Below, one piece after another: positions 1 to 9,465 of a DNA stretch of 64,000 nt. Below the pieces are notes generated by a model, which was not told where the DNA came from, did no database searches, and was given only the letters and a program-made list of their open reading frames with translations. Position numbers and translations under genes: made by a program. Numbering within the stretch: the first letter of the stretch is position 1; each line of letters starts with the position of its first letter. The stretch comes from Algibacter miyuki (GTDB lineage: Bacteria; Bacteroidota; Bacteroidia; Flavobacteriales; Flavobacteriaceae), in the NCBI RefSeq assembly GCF_042427745.1, contig NZ_JBHMFA010000005.1; one strand, 5' to 3'.

Positions 1-860
1 TTTGTGTTTTCACAAGCATCAACATCTGCATCTAAAGCAATATCCGCAGGACATGTAATTACTGGAGCTTGTGCATCAGTAATGGTTACTGTTTGTTCGC
101 AAGGATCACTATCGTTCATACCATCATTCGCTATCCAAGTAATAGTAGTTACACCAACAGGGTAAGGAGCATTTAATGCTAAATTATCAGAACGTGTTCC
201 TGTATAAGTAAATGTTGTTGCGCAGTTATCAGTAGCAGTAGGCTCTGTAATAGTAACGTTTGTGTTTTCACAAGCATCAACATCTGCATCTAAAGCAATA
301 TCCGCAGGACATGTAATTACTGGAGCTTGTGCATCAGTAATAGTTATTGTTTGTTCACAAGGAGCACTATCGTTAGTCCCATCATTAGCTACCCAAGTAA
401 TAGTTGTTACACCAACAGGGTAAGCGGCGTTTAATGCCAAATTATCAGAACGAGTTCCTGTATAAGTAAATGTTGTTGCACAGTTATCAGTAGCAGTAGG
501 CTCTGTAATTGTAACGTTTGTGTTTTCACAGGCATCAACATCTGCATCTAAAGCAATATCCGAAGGGCATGTAATTATTGGAGCTTGTGCATCAGTAATG
601 GTTACTGTTTGTTCACAAGGAGCACTATCGTTAGTACCATCATTTGCTATCCAAGTAATGGTTGTTACACCAACAGGATATGGAGCGTTTAGTGCTAAAT
701 TATCAGAACGCGTTCCTGTATAAGTGAATGTTGTTGCACAGTTATCAGTAGCAGTAGGTTCTGTAATAGTAACGTTTGTGTTTTCACAAGCATCAACATC
801 TGCGTCTAAAGCTATATCCGCAGGGCAAGTAATTACTGGAGCTATTAAATCTACTACCGT
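1..860 (-). repeat. Tandem 258-bp HYR repeat, block A
   Basis: The anchor TTTGTGTTTTCACA recurs at 1, 259, 517 and 775, an exact 258-bp period (86 codons). Copies differ by only scattered substitutions, for example GGATCAC versus GGAGCAC. The block continues past the left edge. Because the period is a multiple of three, gain or loss of units keeps the adhesin frame. Confidence 0.95.
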
Positions 861-3800
861 TACTGTAGCGGTACAAATAGCATTGTTTCCTGCATCATCA
901 GTAACAGTTAATGCTACTGTATTATCACCGAGGTCGTCACAACTAAAGTTCGTTTTATCTAAAGTGATAGAAGCAATGTTACAGTTGTCGGTAGATCCAT
1001 TGTCAATATTATCCACTGTAATTGAAACAGTACCATCAGCACCTAATTCCGCAGTAAATGCTTTACATAGTGCTATTGGATTTGTTTGATCCGTAACAGT
1101 TACGTTTTGAGTACAATTAGTAATATTATTAGCCTCATCTGTTACCGTCCATGTCACTACTGTAGTTCCTATAGGAAAGCTATCAGGAGAATCATTTGTA
1201 ATATCAACATCAGTACAATCTCCTACAGATATTGATCCGAGGTAAACATTTGTAGCAACACAAGAATCGCTATTAACAGGAACAGTGATGTCTTCAGGAC
1301 ATTCTATTTCTGGTTTATTACCATCGGTAATTGTTATTGTTTGTTCACATTGTGTTTGGTTTCCAGCCGTATCTATTACGGTCCAAGTTACAATGTTTTC
1401 ACCCAGAATATAACGAGGTGGAGCATCATTTTCAACAGATTGAATACCACAATTATCTGATGTCACTGGAGTTCCTATATCCGTAATAACTGCGGAACAT
1501 AAATCTTCATCTGCCGGTCTTTCGATATCCGCAGGGCAAGTAATTACTGGAGCTTGTGCATCAGTAATAGTTACTGTTTGTTCGCAAGGAGCACTATCAT
1601 TTGTTCCATCATTAGCTATCCAAGTAATGGTTGTTACACCAACAGGGTAAGGAGCGTTTAATGCTAAATTATCAGAACGAGTTCCTGTATAAGTAAATGT
1701 TGTTGCACAGTTATCAGTGGCAGTGGGTTCTGTAATAGTAACGTTTGTGTTTTCACAAGCATCAACATCTGCATCTAAAGCAATATCCGCAGGGCAAGTA
1801 ATTATTGGAGCTTGTGCATCAGTAATAGTTACTGTTTGTTCACAAGGATCACTATCGTTCGTGCCATCATTCGCAATCCAAGTAATGGTTGTTACACCAA
1901 CAGGGTATGGGGCGTTTAATGCTAAATTATCAGAACGAGTTCCTGTATAAGTAAATGATGTTGCACAGTTATCAGTGGCAGAAGGCTCTATAATAGTAAC
2001 GTTTGTGTTTTCACAAGCATCAACATCTGCATCTAAAGCTATATCCGCAGGGCAAGTAATTACTGGAGCTTGTGCATCAGTAATAGTTACTGTTTGTTCG
2101 CAAGGATCACTATCATTTGTTCCATCATTAGCTATCCAAGTAATAGTTGTTACACCAACAGGGTAAGGGGCATTTAATGCTAAATTATCAGAACGAGTTC
2201 CTGTGTAAGTAAATGATGTTGCGCAGTTATCAGTAGCAGTAGGCTCTGTAATTGTAACGTTTGTGCTTTCACAAGCATCAACATCTGCATCTAAAGCAAT
2301 ATTCGCAGGGCAAGTAATTACTGGAGCTTGTGCATCAGTAATAGTTACTGTTTGTTCACAAGGAGCACTATCGTTCGTACCATCATTCGCAATCCAAGTA
2401 ATGGTTGTTACACCCACAGGGTAAGCGGCGTTTAATGCCAAATTATCAGAACGAGTTCCTGTATAAGTAAATGTTGTTGCGCAGTTATCAGTAGCAGTAG
2501 GCTCTATAATAGTAACGTTTGTGTTTTCACAAGCATCAACATCTGCGTCTAAAGCTATATCCGTAGGGCAAGTAATTACTGGCACCTCCGTATCTGTAAT
2601 GATTACTTTTTGCTCGCAAGAATCACTATCGTTAGTCCCATCATTTGCTATCCATGTAATTGTTGTTGTTCCAACAGGATAGGCGTCGGTTAAAGCTAAG
2701 CCGTCATCACGAGTTCCTGTAAAAGTAACTGTAGTTATACAATTATCAGTAGCGGTAGGTTCTGTAATAGTTACTACACTATCACAAGTACCAGAACTTG
2801 CATTACCAGTAATATCAGCAGGACATGTTATTGTTGGGGGAACAGTATCTTCAATAATTATTTCTTGAGTTACTTGGGTAACATTTCCACAATCATCAGT
2901 AATGTTATATGTTCTTGTAATAGTTTCTATTGGACTTCCGCCATCTGAAACATCACCATCATGAGTTACTACAGGAGTTATACCAGAATTATCGGCTAAA
3001 TTTGTAACGGATGTTAAATCAACAGCTGGAATATCAGCATTACAAAGAATATTAACAGTTCCTGGAGCAGTTCCAGTAGGAGGTGAGTTAACGTAATCTT
3101 CGTAAACAATAGGGATGTTTATAGGCGCAGGAATAGGTTGTCCAACACAGTCATCAGAATCATAGCCTTGGATTAAAACACGACTAAAATCGGCACCTGA
3201 AACGGCACCAACACCACTAATTCTACCATTAACCGATACGTTTTCATTAAGATCCTCATCTCTAAGAACATTACAATCTGTAGTTACAGTAAGTTCAAAA
3301 CTAATTGTAGCTAAAACATCACTTGAGTCAATTGGAGCGGGGAGTGTTCCAATATTCCAAACAAGTTCACGGTTAACTTTGTCGATAACGTAAGGCGTTC
3401 CACCTGTAACGCTTGGGTCGGTTGTAGTTAATACCGTTAATTCATCAATATCTATAGTTTCTGGAAGCGGAATAACAAGGGTTGTGTTGTCTGTAGCCTC
3501 GGTTCCTGTATTTTTTATTTCAACTTCATAATTAGCACTTTGGCTAGGAGCTAAACTCGTATTAACATCACTAGGTGTGCCGTTGTTAAGAGAGGTTACA
3601 GTTAATACACCTTCAATTTCTGGAATGTAAGCATCTACAGCAAAAGTAACGTTAAAAACGAGGTATGCATCTTGTGTACTATTATATTTAAAACGTGTAT
3701 AGTTTTGTTTATTTGCTATGATAGTATTACCAGTGTTTGGAATATTGAACATCGCAATATCTACACCTGTATTATTTGTTAACTCTGGGTTTCTTTTTCC

Positions 3801-4814
3801 TGTAGCGCCATTATGCGTAAGTACTGATGAATTAAAAAAGTTGTCTTGGCTATTTCCTGTATGAGATAAATTGAGGTATGTATTATCTAATAAAGTAGAA
3901 GGTATACCGGCAACATCATTACCATTAGGTTCTACAATAGCAAAACGGTCGCCACTTACAGAGACATCACCTTCACCAGCCATGACTCCTAATTTTATAT
4001 TTACAGCGCCATCTTCTACAGCTTTAAACCCAGTGACATCAATAAATTGTTCCGCGACACCAGATGCCATGTGAGCATAACCATCAAAAACAGATACACT
4101 TCTCCATTTCATTTTTGAGTTTTCGTAAACTACAACTAAACCCCAACCTCCTGAGTAACCAATGTTTCCACCATTACCTTCAACAGTTGCAATATCAGCA
4201 ACAAAATATTCACCACTTCCACCGTGATCGGTAATAATATTAGTAACATCAGCAAAAGCAGCATACATGTTATTGTTAGTTCCATTTGGAAATTTAATAT
4301 CAGTAGCTTGCACAGATACATAATCGGCAGCGTCAGGACCTTTAATTAGTACCTTAGTTTTATCTAATATTTTGGTTTCTCCATTTCCGAGATCTACCGA
4401 AAAGGTATTCGAATTAAAATCATTATCATCATTGGCATCTATACCGTCAGGAGCCGCTCTACCAGTCCAATATAAACCAGCAAATATAATATTCGAACAT
4501 TCTGGATCTGCTTGATTTTCTGTTGAAAATTCTAATATGGAAGACGAAGAGTTGATGGTATTATCATCCGTATCAACGTCAATATATTCCATATCGGCGT
4601 TATTATTTTTGTTATCAGCATAGTTAACCAATGTTAGGTTGGTATTTCCTATCATGGTAAAATCACCTTGTATAGTATAAGACGATTCTCTATTTGTGAA
4701 ATCAATGTTTTGTCCGTAATTACTATGGATTGTGGAGAAAAGCAAAACTAAAAACAACATCATTTTAAATGATGTTGTTTTTACTGAAGATTGTTTATTG
4801 TAATTTTTTTTCAT
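1..4814 (-). CDS. Giant secreted HYR-repeat adhesin-like protein (C-terminus beyond window)
   Basis: An uninterrupted minus-strand frame opens with ATG at 4812-4814 and leaves the window at base 1, giving about 1604 residues of an incomplete protein. Residues 1-35 form a signal peptide ending near YGQ. Residues 40-390 are an Asn/Asp/Gly-rich N-terminal region of the sort seen in large flavobacterial surface proteins. Residues 390-570 resemble a DUF11-like domain (paired aspartate/threonine strands, 'IKNTGTEATDNTT'). From residue about 620 onward there are HYR-type modules containing 'ITCPADI', 'TATDNC' and 'PVGVTTITW'. Seven to eight modules are 86-residue near-identical copies. HYR modules are Ig-like and common in adhesins; the type IX secretion sorting domain expected for such a protein would lie outside the window, so export route and surface attachment are inferred. 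It follows the 191-aa ORF by about 30 bp, probably as one operon. Confidence 0.85.
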   Translation of the reverse strand, partial: MKKNYNKQSSVKTTSFKMMLFLVLLFSTIHSNYGQNIDFTNRESSYTIQGDFTMIGNTNLTLVNYADNKNNNADMEYIDVDTDDNTINSSSSILEFSTENQADPECSNIIFAGLYWTGRAAPDGIDANDDNDFNSNTFSVDLGNGETKILDKTKVLIKGPDAADYVSVQATDIKFPNGTNNNMYAAFADVTNIITDHGGSGEYFVADIATVEGNGGNIGYSGGWGLVVVYENSKMKWRSVSVFDGYAHMASGVAEQFIDVTGFKAVEDGAVNIKLGVMAGEGDVSVSGDRFAIVEPNGNDVAGIPSTLLDNTYLNLSHTGNSQDNFFNSSVLTHNGATGKRNPELTNNTGVDIAMFNIPNTGNTIIANKQNYTRFKYNSTQDAYLVFNVTFAVDAYIPEIEGVLTVTSLNNGTPSDVNTSLAPSQSANYEVEIKNTGTEATDNTTLVIPLPETIDIDELTVLTTTDPSVTGGTPYVIDKVNRELVWNIGTLPAPIDSSDVLATISFELTVTTDCNVLRDEDLNENVSVNGRISGVGAVSGADFSRVLIQGYDSDDCVGQPIPAPINIPIVYEDYVNSPPTGTAPGTVNILCNADIPAVDLTSVTNLADNSGITPVVTHDGDVSDGGSPIETITRTYNITDDCGNVTQVTQEIIIEDTVPPTITCPADITGNASSGTCDSVVTITEPTATDNCITTVTFTGTRDDGLALTDAYPVGTTTITWIANDGTNDSDSCEQKVIITDTEVPVITCPTDIALDADVDACENTNVTIIEPTATDNCATTFTYTGTRSDNLALNAAYPVGVTTITWIANDGTNDSAPCEQTVTITDAQAPVITCPANIALDADVDACESTNVTITEPTATDNCATSFTYTGTRSDNLALNAPYPVGVTTITWIANDGTNDSDPCEQTVTITDAQAPVITCPADIALDADVDACENTNVTIIEPSATDNCATSFTYTGTRSDNLALNAPYPVGVTTITWIANDGTNDSDPCEQTVTITDAQAPIITCPADIALDADVDACENTNVTITEPTATDNCATTFTYTGTRSDNLALNAPYPVGVTTITWIANDGTNDSAPCEQTVTITDAQAPVITCPADIERPADEDLCSAVITDIGTPVTSDNCGIQSVENDAPPRYILGENIVTWTVIDTAGNQTQCEQTITITDGNKPEIECPEDITVPVNSDSCVATNVYLGSISVGDCTDVDITNDSPDSFPIGTTVVTWTVTDEANNITNCTQNVTVTDQTNPIALCKAFTAELGADGTVSITVDNIDNGSTDNCNIASITLDKTNFSCDDLGDNTVALTVTDDAGNNAICTATVTVVDLIAPVITCPADIALDADVDACENTNVTITEPTATDNCATTFTYTGTRSDNLALNAPYPVGVTTITWIANDGTNDSAPCEQTVTITDAQAPIITCPSDIALDADVDACENTNVTITEPTATDNCATTFTYTGTRSDNLALNAAYPVGVTTITWVANDGTNDSAPCEQTITITDAQAPVITCPADIALDADVDACENTNVTITEPTATDNCATTFTYTGTRSDNLALNAPYPVGVTTITWIANDGMNDSDPCEQTVTITDAQAPVITCPADIALDADVDACENT
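1540..2600 (-). repeat. Tandem 258-bp HYR repeat, block B
   Basis: The same unit recurs with anchors at 1744, 2002, 2260 and 2518, again exactly 258 bp apart. It is separated from block A by roughly 680 bp of diverged HYR-like modules that do not keep the 258-bp register (775 to 1744 is 969 bp). Units in blocks A and B are as alike as neighbouring units within a block, suggesting recent duplication or gene conversion. Confidence 0.93.
4750..4782 (-). other. Terminator-like hairpin inside signal-peptide codons of the adhesin
   Basis: Bases 4750-4763 and 4769-4782 are perfect reverse complements (14 bp, core AACAACATCAT) around a 5-base loop, and the RNA from the minus strand ends in a run of U (five U in the arm, then AGUUUUG). 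It covers codons 11-22 of the adhesin gene. The shape is that of an intrinsic terminator or translation-slowing structure; the function is inferred. Confidence 0.55.
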
Positions 4815-4845
4815 TTCTTATTCTTTTAAATATCGAAATATTATA

Positions 4846-5373
4846 TTATGAAGCTGTTTCCGAGGTGTAAAAAACACGGATACCACTGTTTGATATGTAT
4901 TTAGTAAAACTTTTAATTTGTTCGCTAGTACAATCAAAAGCACATTTAATATAAATATATTTTAAATTTGATAAGCCATCTTCTGAAATGCTAAGAGGTG
5001 CTATTAATTCACTTTGATTTTTTAACGTAATTGTTAATAATTCTACGTTACTAAAATCCAGACTATTTTGTTTAAGAACTCTTAAAGAAGAGGCGTCTTC
5101 TAAAGTAATTTTCACTAAAGCCCCTTCTCCATAAGTTTTATTTAACTTATTATTTCCTAAATATGCGGTAGGATGTAGTTTTTGAGAAAGATTATAAAAT
5201 TCTTGTCTAGTATTAGTATTTGTTGCTTTTCCTGTAGCAGCTCTAGCCTGAGTATTACTCGTGTTTAATTCGTAAATACCATATTCTTGCGCTGTGGCAT
5301 CTAAGTAGGAGAAGAACGATAGACAACAAACCATGATTAAGGTTTTTATCGTCGTTATTGATGTGTTTTTCAT
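4846..5373 (-). CDS. Small exported protein of unknown function upstream of adhesin
   Basis: The protein is 175 residues from the ATG at 5371-5373; an upstream ATG at 5421 would add 16 residues before the signal peptide and is less likely. The N-terminus is a signal peptide with a hydrophobic core (LIMVCCLSFFSYL) and an ATAQ cleavage site. The mature part has a leucine-rich, LRR-like stretch (SLRVLKQNSLDFSNVELLTITL) and two cysteines close together near residue 135-139. I do not recognise the family. It ends 31 bp before the giant HYR gene, so the two are probably co-transcribed and the small protein may serve the large one, but nothing in the sequence proves it. Confidence 0.72.
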   Translation of the reverse strand: MKNTSITTIKTLIMVCCLSFFSYLDATAQEYGIYELNTSNTQARAATGKATNTNTRQEFYNLSQKLHPTAYLGNNKLNKTYGEGALVKITLEDASSLRVLKQNSLDFSNVELLTITLKNQSELIAPLSISEDGLSNLKYIYIKCAFDCTSEQIKSFTKYISNSGIRVFYTSETAS

Positions 5374-5421
5374 AATCTTTTTTTTAGTAATAGCGGTGTT
5401 TTTGGGTACATTCACTTTCAA

Positions 5422-5833
5422 ATACAGTGCTGGTTACACGTTATTTGTATATTTTGAATGATAATTTTAACAATGTCTTTTGAGGGAAATATAAAGAAGG
5501 TTTTTCCAAAAAGAAAGTCTTCTCTGTTTTTGAAATTAGATTTGGGGTCATAATTTTCTATTTTATAGGTTCATCAAAAGAAAGCATTGGCTACATGTAA
5601 ATCAAAAATAAATGTTAAATCACTCATAAATTCGTTGTAAGGCGACATTTGTTTTGCTTATTCTGTGTAAAAGTTGTCTTAATCACTAAGTTTCTTTTTA
5701 TTACAAACTACGTTTTACTAAAATTTTTAAATTGAGATATCAATTTTTATCTTATTTTTATCTACAAATAAATCGCTTTTTAACTTAGAAACCAACTTTT
5801 TATCGATAAATAACGCGTTTAAACGAAAAATTT
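5422..5833. other. 412-bp divergent intergenic region
   Basis: This AT-rich stretch separates the minus-strand adhesin operon from sixA on the plus strand, so it should contain promoters in both directions. I found no convincing TAnnTTTG box with correct placement for either gene, no ORF and no strong hairpin. No other feature is supported. Confidence 0.5.
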
Positions 5834-6319
5834 ATGAAAAAACTTATTTTGGTACGACATGCAAAATCATCATGGAAACATAATGTTATAGATCACGAAC
5901 GACCATTAAACGAACGAGGAAAAACTGATGCAGCATTGGTCTCCCAACATTTTTTAAGTTACAAATTACATCCTGATTTAGTGCTTTCTAGCGATGCTTA
6001 CAGAGCAAAACATACCGCTGAAATTTTTATTTCAAACTTAAAAATAGATCCAGAAAAATTTGTTCTTAATCATGAGTTATATGATTTTTCGGGAGCTCAA
6101 TTAACATCGGTAATTAAATCCACTACAAAATCTGTTAATAATTTGATGCTTTTTGGTCATAATCATGCCATTACTGCTTTTGTAAACACCTATGGAGACC
6201 AACCAATAGAGAATGTTTCAACTAGCGGTGTTGTGGTTTTTAATTTTGATATTATGGATTGGAAAGACCTAAAATCAGGACACACCATAAATACTATTTT
6301 TCCAAAAGACTTAAAATAA
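5834..6319 (+). CDS. sixA: SixA-type phosphohistidine phosphatase (histidine phosphatase superfamily)
   Basis: The 161-residue protein starts with the catalytic RHA motif (L-V-R-H-A-K-S, His9 is the phospho-acceptor) and has 'ERPLNERG' at about 22-29 and a second catalytic histidine in 'FGHNH' (109 or 111). This size and motif set match the short SixA branch, which removes phosphate from phosphohistidine; in E. coli SixA acts on phosphotransfer proteins. It precedes ppk1 by 177 bp, a common association in Bacteroidota. A terminator and a separate -7 box between the two genes argue that ppk1 is not simply read through from it. Substrate is not visible from the sequence. Confidence 0.88.
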   Translation: MKKLILVRHAKSSWKHNVIDHERPLNERGKTDAALVSQHFLSYKLHPDLVLSSDAYRAKHTAEIFISNLKIDPEKFVLNHELYDFSGAQLTSVIKSTTKSVNNLMLFGHNHAITAFVNTYGDQPIENVSTSGVVVFNFDIMDWKDLKSGHTINTIFPKDLK

Positions 6320-6320
6320 G

Positions 6321-6353
6321 ATCATTAGCTATATTTGTTAATGATTTTTTTTT
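6321..6353 (+). terminator. Intrinsic terminator after sixA
   Basis: ATCATTA at 6321-6327 is the exact complement of TAATGAT at 6339-6345, followed directly by eight T (6346-6353). It lies two bases after the sixA stop codon. Confidence 0.7.
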
Positions 6354-6459
6354 GTTTTATCGACGAACGGTAATTAGTTGTTTTTTTGGATGCCCAAAAA
6401 TATTCTGAAATTTTCAATTTCATAACTTAAATCGCGCCCTTTTTTTCATCTAAATAGAA

Positions 6460-6467
6460 TATATTTG
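6460..6467 (+). promoter_or_regulatory. Flavobacterial -7 box for ppk1
   Basis: TATATTTG matches the Bacteroidota sigma-70 consensus TAnnTTTG and lies 30 bp before the ppk1 ATG. No clear -33 TTG is seen. Confidence 0.5.
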
Positions 6468-6496
6468 TTTTTACATATTATCAATAATACAGAGCA

Positions 6497-8554
6497 ATGA
6501 CAAATACAGAACCTATAAATAACACTTATATTAATAGAGAAATTAGCTGGTTACAATTTAATGCAAGAGTATTACAAGAGGCATTATCTGAAAACGTTCC
6601 GTTAATAGAACGACTTCGTTTTTTAGGGATTTTCTCTAATAATTTAGATGAATTTTTTAAGGTACGTTATGCTACTGTAAAACGAATAGTTGAAGCAGGA
6701 AAAGGTGGTAAAAATGAACTTGGAGGTATAAAAGCCAAAGAATTACTTGAAATTATAACGCAAATTGTAATTAAGCAACAAAGCGAAAGTTTAGATATTT
6801 TAAACACTATTAAGGGTAAGCTTGAAAAAGAAAACATTTATGTTATAAATGAAACCCAAATTAGCGAAACCCAAAACGAGTACATTAAAAATTACTTTAT
6901 CAAAACAGTTAGTCCTGCTTTGGTAACAATTATCTTGAATGACTTAGTCGTGTTGCCAAACCTAAAGGATAGTGCAGCTTACTTAGCGGTACGTATGTTA
7001 TTGACTGACGGAAGTAAGCAATTTGCTTTAATTGAAATTCCAAAATCTATAGATCGATTTGTTGAGCTTCCGAAGCAAGGCAATAAGAGTTATATTATAA
7101 TGATTGATGATTTATTGCGTCATTCATTGCGTGATATTTTTAATATTTTCGATTATGAAACTATTTCTGCACACATGATTAAAATAACCAGAGATGGTGA
7201 ACTTGATTTTGATAGTGATTTGAGTAAGAGTTTTATGGAAAAAATTTCCGATAGTGTAAAACACAGACAAGTTGGTGAGCCGGTTCGTTTTGTTTATGAT
7301 AAAACCATACATACTGAAACTTTGGAGTATTTAATGTCTAAAATGGGCATTGACGATACCGATAGTATTATTCCTGGCGGACGTTACCACAACCGTCGAG
7401 ATTATATGGGTTTCCCGAGTTTAGGACGTACAGATTTGCTTTATGACAAAATAGACCCACTTCCAATTAAAGGATTAAGCTTTCAAGAAAGTATTTTTAA
7501 AGCGATTACCAACAAAGATTATTTATTACATACGCCTTACCAAACGTTTTCGTATGTGGTTAAGTTTTTAAGAGAAGCTGCTTTAGATCCGATGGTGAAA
7601 ACTATAAAAATCACTATTTATAGGTTAGCCGAGATATCGCATATTGCGAGTTCTTTAATTAATGCCGCTATTAATGGTAAATCGGTTACGGTATCTATCG
7701 AGTTACGTGCCCGATTTGACGAACAGGCTAATATAGATTATGCCGAGCAAATGCAGAGTGAAGGCATTAACCTTATATTTGGTGTTGCAGGTTTAAAAGT
7801 ACATAGTAAAATGTGCGTGGTAGAACGTGAAGAAGGAAAAAAATTAAAACGTTATGGTTTTGTTAGTACAGGAAACTTTAACGAATCTACAGCTAAAATT
7901 TATACCGATTACACGCTTTTTACAGCAGACCAACGCATTTTAAAAGATGTAAATAAAATATTTAGCTTTTTTGAAGCCAACTATAAAATATACAGCTATA
8001 AACATTTAATCGTATCGCCACATTATACTCAAAAAACAATTTTCAAATTAATTGACAAGGAAATTAATAACGTTAAAAATGGTAAAGAAGGACTTATTCG
8101 ACTAAAAATGAATAGTGTCTCGAGTTATACCATGATTGATAAATTGTATGAAGCAAGTCGTGCAGGTGTAAAAATCCAAATGATTGTTCGTGGTATTTGC
8201 TGCTTAATTCCTGGTATAAAAGGCATGAGCGAAAATATTGAAGTTATTAGTGTTGTCGATAAATTCTTAGAACATTCAAGAGTCTATATGTTTGCTAACG
8301 GAGGAGACACCAAAATATATATATCTTCTGCCGATTGGATGAGTAGAAATATAGAAAACAGGGTAGAAGTAAGTTGTCCAATTTATGACGAAGATGTAAA
8401 AAAAGAGATTATAGAAACTTTTAATATCAGCTGGAACGATAACGTAAAAGCTAGATTGTTAAACGATACTCAGCAAAACGAATACAAAGTATGCGACAAA
8501 GAGAAGGTAAGATCTCAGTTTGATGTTTACGATTATTATTTAAATAAAATATAA
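6497..8554 (+). CDS. ppk1: Polyphosphate kinase 1
   Basis: At 685 residues it has the usual length of Ppk1, which reversibly polymerises the gamma-phosphate of ATP into polyphosphate. The N-terminus has the family signature 'NREISWLQFNARVL'. The two phospholipase-D-like catalytic histidines are visible: His436 in 'VHSKMCV' (autophosphorylated residue in the family) and His593 in 'LEHSRVY'. 'RELRARFDEQ'-like substrate residues appear as 'IELRARFDEQANI' just before the first of these. The gene ends only 5 bp before ppx, so synthesis and degradation enzymes are made from one message. No truncation or unusual feature. Confidence 0.97.
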   Translation: MTNTEPINNTYINREISWLQFNARVLQEALSENVPLIERLRFLGIFSNNLDEFFKVRYATVKRIVEAGKGGKNELGGIKAKELLEIITQIVIKQQSESLDILNTIKGKLEKENIYVINETQISETQNEYIKNYFIKTVSPALVTIILNDLVVLPNLKDSAAYLAVRMLLTDGSKQFALIEIPKSIDRFVELPKQGNKSYIIMIDDLLRHSLRDIFNIFDYETISAHMIKITRDGELDFDSDLSKSFMEKISDSVKHRQVGEPVRFVYDKTIHTETLEYLMSKMGIDDTDSIIPGGRYHNRRDYMGFPSLGRTDLLYDKIDPLPIKGLSFQESIFKAITNKDYLLHTPYQTFSYVVKFLREAALDPMVKTIKITIYRLAEISHIASSLINAAINGKSVTVSIELRARFDEQANIDYAEQMQSEGINLIFGVAGLKVHSKMCVVEREEGKKLKRYGFVSTGNFNESTAKIYTDYTLFTADQRILKDVNKIFSFFEANYKIYSYKHLIVSPHYTQKTIFKLIDKEINNVKNGKEGLIRLKMNSVSSYTMIDKLYEASRAGVKIQMIVRGICCLIPGIKGMSENIEVISVVDKFLEHSRVYMFANGGDTKIYISSADWMSRNIENRVEVSCPIYDEDVKKEIIETFNISWNDNVKARLLNDTQQNEYKVCDKEKVRSQFDVYDYYLNKI

Positions 8555-8559
8555 CGGAT

Positions 8560-9465
8560 ATGCTTTCAATAAAAAAATATGCGGCCATAGATATAGGTTC
8601 TAATGCGGTTAGACTTTTAATTTCTAATATCATTGAACAAAAAGGGAAACCGGCGCAATTTAAAAAGAATTCATTGGTACGCGTGCCTATTCGTTTAGGA
8701 GCCGATGTTTTTATTAAAAATAAAATATCCAAAGAGAATACACAACGCATGTTAGATACCATGTTAGCTTTTAAGCTTTTAATGAAATCGCATAAAGTTG
8801 TAAAATATAAAGCCTGTGCTACCTCGGCTATGCGCGAGTCCGAAAATGGCGCAAAAATAGTACAATCAGTTTTAGATCATGCCGGAATTAGTATTGATAT
8901 TATTGGAGGTGAAGAAGAAGCTGCGATTATTGCAGCAACCGATTTAAACAAATACATTGAGCCTAATAAAATTTACCTTTATGTTGATGTAGGTGGTGGA
9001 AGTACTGAATTTACCGTTATAGACCATGGCAAGCAAGTAGTTTCACGATCGTTTAAAATTGGAACTGTTCGACTTTTAAATGATATGGTAAGGAAAGAAA
9101 CCTGGCAAGAATTAGAGCAATGGATTCGTACTAATGTAAAAGATTACGATAAAATTGAAGTGATTGGTTCAGGAGGAAATATTAATAAAATCTTTAAGAT
9201 TTCCGGAAAGGCGATGGGAAAACCTTTAACGTATTTCTATATGACATCCTATTATTACACGCTTCAAAGTTACTCTTATGAAGAACGTATTACAGAGTTG
9301 GACCTTAACCAAGATAGAGCCGATGTAATTATCCCGGCCATGCGTATTTACTTGTCTGCCATGAAATGGAGTGGCGCAAAAAATATTTATGTTCCGAAAA
9401 TTGGATTGGCCGACGGTATTATAAAAAGTATATATTACGATACCGTTTCGAGTAATACACAGTAA
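8560..9465 (+). CDS. ppx: Ppx/GppA-family exopolyphosphatase
   Basis: The 301-residue protein carries the ASKHA-fold phosphate loops: 'AAIDIGSNAVRLLI' at residues 8-21 and 'VDVGGGSTEF' near 142-151, plus a third glycine motif 'VIGSGGNI'. It is of the short form (about 300 residues, lacking the C-terminal HD domain of E. coli Ppx). Members hydrolyse terminal phosphate from polyphosphate or the 5'-phosphate of pppGpp; context 5 bp after ppk1 favours polyphosphate. Start ATG at 8560. Confidence 0.92.
   Translation: MLSIKKYAAIDIGSNAVRLLISNIIEQKGKPAQFKKNSLVRVPIRLGADVFIKNKISKENTQRMLDTMLAFKLLMKSHKVVKYKACATSAMRESENGAKIVQSVLDHAGISIDIIGGEEEAAIIAATDLNKYIEPNKIYLYVDVGGGSTEFTVIDHGKQVVSRSFKIGTVRLLNDMVRKETWQELEQWIRTNVKDYDKIEVIGSGGNINKIFKISGKAMGKPLTYFYMTSYYYTLQSYSYEERITELDLNQDRADVIIPAMRIYLSAMKWSGAKNIYVPKIGLADGIIKSIYYDTVSSNTQ

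Noticed and set aside
520..2166. Plus-strand ORFs of 60-120 aa within the HYR repeats
   Set aside because: They are antisense shadows of the minus-strand adhesin frame and repeat with its 258-bp period; no start signals.
1..2600. CRISPR-like periodic array
   Set aside because: The period of 258 bp is protein-coding repeat, with no short direct repeats or unique spacers.
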